From JBHIBD01 sp046758865 (lineage in GTDB: Bacteria; Planctomycetota; Brocadiia; Brocadiales; Bathyanammoxibiaceae), in assembly GCA_046758865.1 (NCBI GenBank), contig JBHIBD010000026.1, positions 1 through 30,134 on the forward strand: a stretch of 30,134 bases of DNA, in the 5' to 3' direction. Positions within the stretch are counted from its first letter, which is position 1, and each line of letters starts with the position of its first letter. Made by a program: the position numbers and the translations under genes. The notes under the pieces are model-generated. The model was not told where the DNA came from and made no database searches. It was given only the letters and a program-made list of their open reading frames with translations. Below, in pieces: positions 15,886 through 22,003 of this stretch.

Positions 15886-16944
15886 TTAAAACTGAGATAA
15901 AAACCTCATGTCATTTTCAAAAAACAGCCTTATGTCATCTATGCCATACTTGAGCATAGCTATCCTTTCCACACCCATGCCAAATGCAAAGCCTGTATAT
16001 TTCTCCGCATCATAGCCCACCGCTTCGAAGACATTGGGGTGCACCATACCTGCCCCTAGTATCTCCATCCATCCTGAACCGCATGCGCTGCAACCCCTTC
16101 CCTTACATAGGGAGCAGGATATCTCCACCTCCGCCGAGGGCTCCGTGAAGGGGAAGAAGGACGGCCTGAAGCGCATCCGTGTATCCGGCCCGAAGTACGC
16201 CTGGGCAAAAAGTGTTAGTACGCCCTTCAGGTGTCCGAAAGTCACACCTTCATCCACCATCAGGCCTTCTATCTGATGGAACATGAAAGAGTGTCTGGCG
16301 TCCACCGTATCGGGCCTGAAGACCTTGCCAGGGGCGATTATCCGTATAGGAGGTTTCTGCTTCTTCATCACTCGAATCTGCACAGTCGATGTCTGGCTCC
16401 TCAGGAGGACGTCGTCTGACAGATAAAAGGTGTCGAAATCATCCCTGGAAGGGTGGTCTGGGGGTATGTTGAGCGCCTCAAAGTTATAATACTCAAGCTC
16501 CACCTCTGGTCCAAAGGCCACTTGAAAACCCATCTTCGAAAAGATTTCCTTTATCTCCTCTATCGTCTGAACCAACGGGTGCCTATGGCCGAGTGGCGGA
16601 CGCCGCCCAGGAAGCGTAACGTCTTGGATTATGGTGGGACGGCCAAATGCTTCCTCAGAGGGAATACTTTCGGGAGAGATCCACTGAGGAGGTGGCCTTT
16701 CTTCTAATAAGGCATTTTTTATCGCTTCATACTTGCTGGATATATCCTTCTTCAGCTCATTAAGAAGGCGCCCCCTTTCGGGTCTTTCCTCGACCGGCAG
16801 GGATGGAATTTTTGCGATGAGTTCACTCAAAAGCCCCTTCCTGCCCAGGTACTTTATGCGGAACGCCTCCAGCTCATCAGGTGAGCTGATGGCATTTAAC
16901 TCATCTTGCGCCTTTTCTCTTAGCTTTTGGAGGTCATTTTTCAT
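15886..16944 (-). CDS. pheS: Phenylalanine--tRNA ligase alpha subunit
   Basis: Catalytic class II subunit of phenylalanyl-tRNA synthetase, 352 residues. Seen: an N-terminal coiled-coil for tRNA binding (about 1-85), motif 1 region HPLVQTIEEIKEIFSKMGF, LRSQTSTVQIRVM, motif 2 PGKVFRPDTVDARHSFMFHQIEG, and motif 3 FGMGVERIAMLKYGIDDIR. A four-Cys insert (CSLCKGRGCSACGSGW) before GAGMVHPNV is a zinc-knuckle variant known in many bacterial PheS proteins. ATG 16944 was chosen; the open frame upstream to 17178 runs through repeat-derived sequence. Twelve bases upstream of the ATG a decayed MITE-like element begins, so the native leader seems to have been replaced. Confidence 0.96.
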   Translation of the reverse strand: MKNDLQKLREKAQDELNAISSPDELEAFRIKYLGRKGLLSELIAKIPSLPVEERPERGRLLNELKKDISSKYEAIKNALLEERPPPQWISPESIPSEEAFGRPTIIQDVTLPGRRPPLGHRHPLVQTIEEIKEIFSKMGFQVAFGPEVELEYYNFEALNIPPDHPSRDDFDTFYLSDDVLLRSQTSTVQIRVMKKQKPPIRIIAPGKVFRPDTVDARHSFMFHQIEGLMVDEGVTFGHLKGVLTLFAQAYFGPDTRMRFRPSFFPFTEPSAEVEISCSLCKGRGCSACGSGWMEILGAGMVHPNVFEAVGYDAEKYTGFAFGMGVERIAMLKYGIDDIRLFFENDMRFLSQF

Positions 16945-16956
16945 AGTAAACTGATT

Positions 16957-17041
16957 GAGACCCCTGCGAAACCCCGTACAATTGTCATTCTTCGCTTCGC
17001 TCCGAATGACACATGGTACTGAGGCGATTTTTCCAGAGGTT
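16957..17041. repeat. Degenerate GAGACC-type MITE-like element upstream of pheS
   Basis: Begins GAGACCCCTGCGAAA and ends TTTTTCCAGAGGTTG, an imperfect terminal inverted repeat related to the element at 20984-21148. It contains an internal stem (GTCATTC...GAATGAC, about 16984-17010) similar to the cores of the other copies. Copy quality is poor, so the boundaries are approximate. Confidence 0.55.
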
Positions 17042-17171
17042 GCTGACTTTAGCGCAGAACTTCGCAAATCTAATGAAGTAAAGAAATTATGCTGAAGCCA
17101 GATAATATCATAACACGCACAATTGTCAAGGAATCTCCCCGACATAGCGAATAGCGGCGATCTCTTATTGC

Positions 17172-17201
17172 TTGACACCTCTTTAACAAAGAGGCTAAGA
17201 T
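17172..17201 (+). promoter_or_regulatory. Candidate promoter with palindrome in the spacer (korA direction)
   Basis: TTGACA (17172-17177) and TAAGAT (17196-17201) are separated by 18 bases. The spacer holds a 7-bp inverted repeat, CCTCTTT/AAAGAGG (17178-17194), placed where a repressor would block polymerase. It reads toward korA, about 270 bases upstream, with a repeat element between. The region of 525 bases between pheS and korA otherwise holds repeats and no gene. Confidence 0.45.
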
Positions 17202-17218
17202 AGGATTAATTGCAAATC

Positions 17219-17447
17219 GAGACCTTTGAAAGATCATACACAAATGTCATTCTGAAGGCTCGCCCAACAACGTGGCGAGTCCGCCTATGGCGTGAAGTGA
17301 AATCCACCTGAGGCGGAAAGAATGTAGCGTGGCAGCAAGCTGCCACGCTACAGCTTCACTCAGGATGACACAGGTGGGTATAGATAACGTAGATATTTAA
17401 TTCCCGCAGGGCTGAAGCCCTGCGATACCCGGTTTTGCTGAGGTCTC
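17219..17447. repeat. Composite MITE-like element upstream of korA
   Basis: Bounded by GAGACCTTTGAAA and TGCTGAGGTCTC, the terminal motif of the family at 20984-21148. Nested inside are a unit from TGTCATTCTGAAG (17245) to CAGGATGACA (17370), a perfect 14-bp stem TGTAGCGTGGCAGC at 17323-17336 with its complement at 17339-17352, and the hairpin CGCAGGGCT/AGCCCTGCG (17405-17424). It ends just before the korA ribosome-binding site. Confidence 0.65.
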
Positions 17448-17469
17448 AAGCTATCCAAGGAGGAGGTTC

Positions 17470-19185
17470 TTGCCCGTAGATTTTAAGATAAAGATAGGTG
17501 GCGCGGCTGGCCAGGGGATGCAGACCATCAGCCACATCCTCTCTCACGTCTTTACTCGGGGCGGATATTGCGTATTTTCAATTCAGGACTACCAGTCGCG
17601 TATCAGGGGCGGGCATAATACCTCTACTGTAAGGATACAGGACAGGTACGTATCCGCCATGACACGAGGGGCAAACATACTGGTAGCCCTTAATAAAGAG
17701 ACCATTGACCTCCACACAGAAGAGGTGCTGCAGGGTGGTGCAATCATATACGACGGTGAGAAGATACGTCTCCCCTCCCATCAGGGAGGCCCAGGCCTTG
17801 TGAACGTGCCCCTTGACCGGCTTGCCAGCGAGAAGGGCGGCAATAAGATATACAGTAATTCCGTGGCAGCGGGTGCTGCCCTTGGCCTCATACATTATGA
17901 CTTCCAGCCACTGGCCGATATGCTCAAGGAGATTTTTGGCAAAAAGGGGACAGCGGCCGATGCCAATGTAAAGGCCGCAAGGGCAGGGTATGACTTCGTC
18001 CATGAAAATTTTTCCAAGCAATTCGGTTGGAAGTTGAGTCCACTTAGCAATAAAAAGAGGATGCTCATAAATGGCAATGAGGCCTTCGCACTGGGTGCAC
18101 TGGCGGCCGGCTGCAAGTTCATGTCCGCCTACCCCATGACCCCATCCACTGGAATAATAACCTACCTGGCAGGAAAGGCCAAGGACTGGGGTCTGATAGT
18201 GGAACAGGCAGAGGATGAGATAGCTGCCATAAGTATGGCCATTGGCGCTTCTTATGTAGGGGTGAGGTCCCTAACTGCCACCTCGGGTGGCGGCTTCTGC
18301 CTTATGGTTGAGGGCCTGGGACTTGCAGGCATGACCGAGACCCCCATTGTAGTAGTCGAGGCCCAGCGCCCAGGGCCTGCCATCGGACTTCCCACCAGAA
18401 CCGAGCAGTCGGACCTTGAGTTCGTACTACATGCCTCACACGGCGAGTTCCCAAGGGCGATACTGGCACCGGGCACTGCTGAGGAGGCATTTTCTTTGAT
18501 GGGCAAGGCATTTAACCTTGCAGAGAGGTATCAGACACCTGTGATAATCATGAGCGACCAGCACCTCGCCGACTCCTACTGGACTGTGGACAACCTCGAT
18601 GTAAACGGAATAACCATTGATAGGGGAGAACTCCTCACTACAAAAGACCTGGCAAAGACAGATGGGTATAAGAGACATGCCTTTACGGACTCTGGCGTAT
18701 CCCCTAGGGCATTGCCCGGAGGGTCCGGTGTGGTGGTAGTTACGGACAGCGACGAACATGACGAAGAAGGCCACCTCACCGAGGACACCGAGATACGAAC
18801 CCGGATGGTACTAAAACGCATGAAGAAGCTGGAGGGATTGAGGGGCGAGATTGCGCCGCCCAAGACATATGGCGCCGATGGTGCAAAAACGCTACTGATT
18901 GGTTGGGGCTCTACCTATGGGGCCATGAAGGAGGCGGTGGACATGCTGAACGCAGACGGTGCTAGTGTCGGGGTGATGCACATTAGCGAGCTCTGGCCCT
19001 TCCCTTCGGTGCACGTAACTGGCGCACTGGAAAGGGCTGAAAAGTGCTTCGTGGTGGAGAATAATGCCACTGGCCAGTTGGCGCATATAATAAGGGCTGA
19101 GACGGGTAAGGCCGTCACTGGAAATATCCTGAAATTCGACGGCCTTCCCTTCAGCCCGGAGTATATAATTAACGGCCTAAAATAA
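17470..19185 (+). CDS. korA: 2-oxoacid:ferredoxin oxidoreductase, fused gamma-alpha subunit
   Basis: Part of a 2-oxoglutarate- or pyruvate-type ferredoxin oxidoreductase that reversibly converts a 2-oxoacid and CoA to acyl-CoA and CO2 with reduced ferredoxin. The 571-residue chain has the gamma domain first (GGAAGQGMQTISHIL, then QSRIRGGHN, about 1-185), then the alpha pyrimidine-binding domain from INGNEAFALGALAAGC (SAYPMTPSTGI; EDEIAAISMAIGASYVG; TATSGGGFCLM; GLPTRTEQSDLEF), and a C-terminal transketolase-C-like domain (IGWGSTYGAMKEAV). This gamma-alpha fusion is typical of KorA. TTG 17470 follows AAGGAGGT with short spacing. It reads against the surrounding minus-strand translation genes. 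Substrate is predicted, not proven. Confidence 0.9.
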   Translation: MPVDFKIKIGGAAGQGMQTISHILSHVFTRGGYCVFSIQDYQSRIRGGHNTSTVRIQDRYVSAMTRGANILVALNKETIDLHTEEVLQGGAIIYDGEKIRLPSHQGGPGLVNVPLDRLASEKGGNKIYSNSVAAGAALGLIHYDFQPLADMLKEIFGKKGTAADANVKAARAGYDFVHENFSKQFGWKLSPLSNKKRMLINGNEAFALGALAAGCKFMSAYPMTPSTGIITYLAGKAKDWGLIVEQAEDEIAAISMAIGASYVGVRSLTATSGGGFCLMVEGLGLAGMTETPIVVVEAQRPGPAIGLPTRTEQSDLEFVLHASHGEFPRAILAPGTAEEAFSLMGKAFNLAERYQTPVIIMSDQHLADSYWTVDNLDVNGITIDRGELLTTKDLAKTDGYKRHAFTDSGVSPRALPGGSGVVVVTDSDEHDEEGHLTEDTEIRTRMVLKRMKKLEGLRGEIAPPKTYGADGAKTLLIGWGSTYGAMKEAVDMLNADGASVGVMHISELWPFPSVHVTGALERAEKCFVVENNATGQLAHIIRAETGKAVTGNILKFDGLPFSPEYIINGLK

Positions 19186-19282
19186 TCTAGTTGTAGGATG
19201 CGTCTCGATGCATTTTACCGTGAACAGACCTGAAGGTTGTCCCTACGTCTCAGTTATTGTAAGGTGTGTCGCCTCCCCTTTT

Positions 19283-19356
19283 GTCATTGCGAGGGGCGTA
19301 GCCCCGAAGCAATCTCCTGTATGTTCAAGGGATTGCTTCGCTTCGCTCGCAATGAC
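19283..19356. repeat. GTCATTGCGAG inverted repeat in the korA-korB gap
   Basis: GTCATTGCGAG at 19283 pairs with CTCGCAATGAC at 19346-19356, and the interior also pairs (AGCAATCTC / GGATTGCT). It shares its core with 21013-21100, but the GAGACC outer ends are absent here. It lies in the 398-base gap (19186-19583) between korA and korB, which contains no gene. Confidence 0.8.
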
Positions 19357-19390
19357 ATGTTATGTGAGGTAGAGTGCGTTTGGATGCGGG

Positions 19391-19440
19391 TGCCGCAGGG
19401 TTTTAACCTTGTGTGATTTGCCCAGGGCTAAAGCCCTGGA
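19391..19440. repeat. CAGGGCT-type hairpin repeat in the korA-korB gap
   Basis: Contains TGCCGCAGGG and a perfect stem CCAGGGCT/AGCCCTGG (19422-19439). It belongs to the family also present at 17405-17424 and 25394-25413. Confidence 0.65.
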
Positions 19441-19583
19441 GCATCCATGAATTGTAAAATGTAATGTATAGTATGGGTGCTCTGCCATCCATGTTTAGTA
19501 CCACACTATCTAGTTTGACGTTTGACTGGGGACAGAGCCCCAGTCCTGTATTACAATACAAAAAGGAAAAGGTTAGCGCAGAC

Positions 19584-20444
19584 ATGGTCGAGCTAAAAGA
19601 TTACCAGGGGCAAGAGACGGCATGGTGCCCGGGGTGTGGGAACTTTATGATACTGAGGGCGGTGCAGGAGGCACTGGTGGGACTCGAGATGGAGCCACAT
19701 GAGGTGCTCCTCGTATCAGGGATTGGCCAGTCAGGAAAATTGCCCCACTATATGAGGTGCAACACCTTTAACAGCCTCCACGGCCGTACCCTCCCCCCCG
19801 CCACCGGGGCAAAGCTTGCGAATCATGACCTGACCGTTATTGCCGTGGCGGGCGACGGGGACTGCTACGGTGAGGGCGGAAACCATTTTATGCACGCCAT
19901 ACGGAGAAACGTCAACATCACACTGGTGGTACATGATAATCAGGTTTATGGCCTGACCAAGGGTCAGGCATCCCCCACTAGCGATGTGGGGTTTGTAACA
20001 AAGGTACAGCCGGAGGGGGTATTTGAGTCTGCGTTTAATCCCATCTCAGTAGCCGTGGCGCTCGACGCCAGCTTTGTTGCCAGGGGCTTCACCGGTGAGA
20101 AGGACCACCTGGTGGCCCTGCTACAGAGGGCCATCCAGCACAACGGCTTCGCCATGGTAGATATCTTGCAGCCATGCCCCAGCTTTAATAAGTTGAACAC
20201 GTTTAAGTGGTATAAGGACCGCGTCTATAAAATAGAGGATGAAGAGCTTGGCTACGACCCCAGGGACAGGATGAGGGCCTTCCAGAAGGCCCAGGAGCGG
20301 GGCGACAGGATACCCATAGGGCTAATCTACCACTCGGAGCGCCCCACTATGGAAGACCAGGAGCCAGCGCTTGCTAAAGGCCCGCTGGTAAAACAGCCCA
20401 CCGACCGCTCTGGGTTTGGCAAGCTGCTTAGGGAATTCTACTAA
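19584..20444 (+). CDS. korB: 2-oxoacid:ferredoxin oxidoreductase beta subunit
   Basis: Thiamine-diphosphate-binding subunit partnering the gamma-alpha protein at 17470. The 286-residue protein has AWCPGCGN at 13-20, where the Cys pair contributes to the iron-sulfur cluster of two-subunit enzymes, LPHYMRCNTFNSLHGR, and the ThDP motif GDGDCYGEGGNHFMHAIRRNVN followed by DNQVYGLTKGQASPTS. The substrate loop and C-terminus are typical of KorB. ATG 19584 was chosen because upstream in-frame sequence to 19464 is spacer, not conserved protein. Normally korA and korB are adjacent; here a 398-base repeat-filled gap separates them. It converges on rplT. Confidence 0.92.
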   Translation: MVELKDYQGQETAWCPGCGNFMILRAVQEALVGLEMEPHEVLLVSGIGQSGKLPHYMRCNTFNSLHGRTLPPATGAKLANHDLTVIAVAGDGDCYGEGGNHFMHAIRRNVNITLVVHDNQVYGLTKGQASPTSDVGFVTKVQPEGVFESAFNPISVAVALDASFVARGFTGEKDHLVALLQRAIQHNGFAMVDILQPCPSFNKLNTFKWYKDRVYKIEDEELGYDPRDRMRAFQKAQERGDRIPIGLIYHSERPTMEDQEPALAKGPLVKQPTDRSGFGKLLREFY

Positions 20445-20486
20445 AGTCCGGAGTAATTTTTGTAAGTTTGGTGGGTTAATTCTTTC

Positions 20487-20540
20487 GTAGGGACGGCTCT
20501 TTAGGTCTGTCTAAGACACGATTTAAAAACCTGTCCCTAC
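20487..20540. repeat. Dispersed repeat with GTAGGGAC termini, copy 1
   Basis: A 54-bp unit with 8-bp inverted ends (GTAGGGAC/GTCCCTAC). Its right 38 bases (20503-20540) recur at 29781-29818 with 3 mismatches. It lies in the 147-base gap where korB and rplT converge. Confidence 0.8.
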
Positions 20541-20591
20541 AAGTTAATACGACAGAGAAAACTTTACCAAAAATGATTTTTGGGTTAGCTG

Positions 20592-20954
20592 TCAGGCGGT
20601 CTGTATCTGTGCCTTGGCGGTCTCGAAGACCTTGTCAAATCCCTGCGGGTCGTTTACGGCCATCTCGGCCAGTTGTTTTCGGTCTATTTCCACACCCGCC
20701 TTTATGAGTCCGCCCATGAATTGGCTGTAAGATAGCCCCCGCTCCCTGGCGGCGGCATTAATGCGGACCACCCAGAGGCTGCGGAATTGGCGCTTTCTGG
20801 CCCTCCTGTCGCGGTAGGCGTAGGCCCCCGCCCTTAAGAGGGTCTCCTTTGCCTTCCTGTATAGGTTCTTTCTGCCCCCCCAGAAGCCTTCCGCTTCCTT
20901 TAAGAGCCTTTTCCTGGCATGTCTTTTGGCCGCTCCTTTTCGCGCCCTTGGCAT
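20592..20954 (-). CDS. rplT: 50S ribosomal protein L20
   Basis: A 120-residue L20, full length: basic N-terminal helix (MPRARKGAAKRHARKRLLKEAEGF begins it), then the globular rRNA-binding domain (FRSLWVVRINAAARERGLSYSQFM, AEMAVNDPQGF). L20 is essential for early 50S assembly and in many bacteria represses its own operon by binding a leader structure near rpmI. An AAGGGG site lies about ten bases upstream of the ATG. It is normally a few dozen bases after rpmI; here 297 bases with two repeat elements intervene, so coupled regulation may be altered. Confidence 0.98.
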   Translation of the reverse strand: MPRARKGAAKRHARKRLLKEAEGFWGGRKNLYRKAKETLLRAGAYAYRDRRARKRQFRSLWVVRINAAARERGLSYSQFMGGLIKAGVEIDRKQLAEMAVNDPQGFDKVFETAKAQIQTA

Positions 20955-20983
20955 CTGACAAATTCCCCTTCTTTAATTAATTG

Positions 20984-21148
20984 GAGACCTCTGAAAAATG
21001 CAAAATAGAGCCGTCATTGCGAGGAGCAAAAGCGACAAAGCAATCTCGTTAGTGGTTGTAACTAAACAACATGAGATTGCTTCGCTTCGCTCGCAATGAC
21101 AGATTGTTGCATTATTATACATTCTTTCTTCACTTTTTTAGAGGTCTC
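20984..21148. repeat. MITE-like element with GAGACCTCT terminal inverted repeats
   Basis: A 165-bp unit whose ends, GAGACCTCTGAAAAA (20984-20998) and TTTTTTAGAGGTCTC (21134-21148), are inverted repeats matching at 14 of 15 positions. The interior is a long imperfect palindrome from GTCATTGCGAG (21013) to CTCGCAATGAC (21100). No coding capacity. It sits inside the rpmI-rplT transcript. No clear target-site duplication was found. Confidence 0.8.
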
Positions 21149-21153
21149 AACTA

Positions 21154-21192
21154 GTAGGGGGCACGTTGTCCGCCTTAGGCGGATGCCCCTAC
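21154..21192. repeat. GTAGGGG...CCCCTAC palindrome between rpmI and rplT
   Basis: Outer arms GTAGGGGGCA/TGCCCCTAC and an inner perfect stem TCCGCC/GGCGGA. Same family as the 28-bp palindrome at 15779-15806. Adjacent to the MITE-like element at 20984-21148. Confidence 0.75.
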
Positions 21193-21251
21193 ATCTATTA
21201 ATCCATAAGACCTGCATTTACTGGCCTGCAGTCCCGGTGACGGCCACCGGG

Positions 21252-21446
21252 TTAGTGACCTAAAAGCCGTTTGATTGTACTGACCTTTGCACCCGTGAGT
21301 AAAACCCTTTTCCTGAGCTGCCGACGCTGCTTAGCGTTCTTGCTGGACATAAGGTGACTCCTAAAGGGTCTGCTGTGTTTAACCTTACCTCTTGCAGTAA
21401 TCTTTACCCTCTTAGATAGTCCCCTGTGGGTCTTTACCTTCGGCAT
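21252..21446 (-). CDS. rpmI: 50S ribosomal protein L35
   Basis: A 64-residue, highly basic L35 with the standard MPKVKTHRGLSKRVKITARG start, a SRPFRSHLMSSKNAKQRRQLRK core and the VSTIKRLLGH tail. It lies 22 bases after infC, as in the classic infC-rpmI-rplT operon. AGAGG lies about ten bases before the ATG. Confidence 0.98.
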   Translation of the reverse strand: MPKVKTHRGLSKRVKITARGKVKHSRPFRSHLMSSKNAKQRRQLRKRVLLTGAKVSTIKRLLGH

Positions 21447-21468
21447 TTGAGAGAGACCTCTTAATTTG

Positions 21469-21969
21469 TTACTTGGGGGCCAGGATCATTCCCATGCGGC
21501 GCCCGTCCATGGTCGGCGTTTTTTCCACCTTCGCGATGTCTTCCAACTCCTCGGCAAACTTGATCAATATCTCCTTAGCGCGCTCGGCATGCATCCTCTC
21601 TCTGCCACGAAATATCATATTTACCAAAACCTTGTCCTTCCTTTCAAGGAATTTTCTGGCCTGACGAATTTTTGTCTCCCGGTCGTGGGGGTCGGTCTTG
21701 GGCCTCAACCTCAATTCCTTCATATGGGTACTATGCGGTTTGTGGTGGGCCTTCTTTTGTTTGTACTTGAACTTGCCATAATTCATTAGCCGGCAGACAG
21801 GTGGGGTTGCCTGCGCAGCCACCTCTACTAAGTCCAACTCCAGCGCCCTTGCCTTCTCTAACGCCTCCGCACGGGAGACAATCCCTAACTGCTCGCCAGC
21901 CTCACTAATAAGTCTTACCTCTTTTGCCCTGATACGCTCGTTTGTCTTAGGTGCCTGTGTAATAGACAA
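21469..21969 (-). CDS. infC: Translation initiation factor IF-3
   Basis: A 166-residue IF-3, which keeps 30S subunits free and proofreads start codons. Seen: the N-terminal domain (RIRAKEVRLISEAGEQLGIVS, LDLVEVAAQATPPVCRLMNYGKFKY), the lysine-rich linker, and the C-terminal domain (MKELRLRPKTDPHD, FRGRERMHAERAKEIL, RRMGMILAPK). The open frame begins at TTG 21969. Two codons on, at 21963, is ATT, the start codon infC uses in Escherichia coli for autoregulation; the upstream AGGTGG lies 6 bases from the ATT but directly abuts the TTG, so ATT is the better-spaced start. Downstream of thrS by 34 bases. Confidence 0.96.
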   Translation of the reverse strand: MSITQAPKTNERIRAKEVRLISEAGEQLGIVSRAEALEKARALELDLVEVAAQATPPVCRLMNYGKFKYKQKKAHHKPHSTHMKELRLRPKTDPHDRETKIRQARKFLERKDKVLVNMIFRGRERMHAERAKEILIKFAEELEDIAKVEKTPTMDGRRMGMILAPK

Positions 21970-22003
21970 CCACCTCGCTTTCTTTCAAAAAGTTCTTAAA
22001 GGA

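Noticed and set aside
16945..17178. 78-residue N-terminal extension of pheS
   Set aside because: It runs through a MITE-like repeat and is unlike PheS; the conserved start is at 16944.
19464..19583. Upstream extension of korB
   Set aside because: Low-complexity spacer translation; KorB begins at MVELKDYQ (19584).
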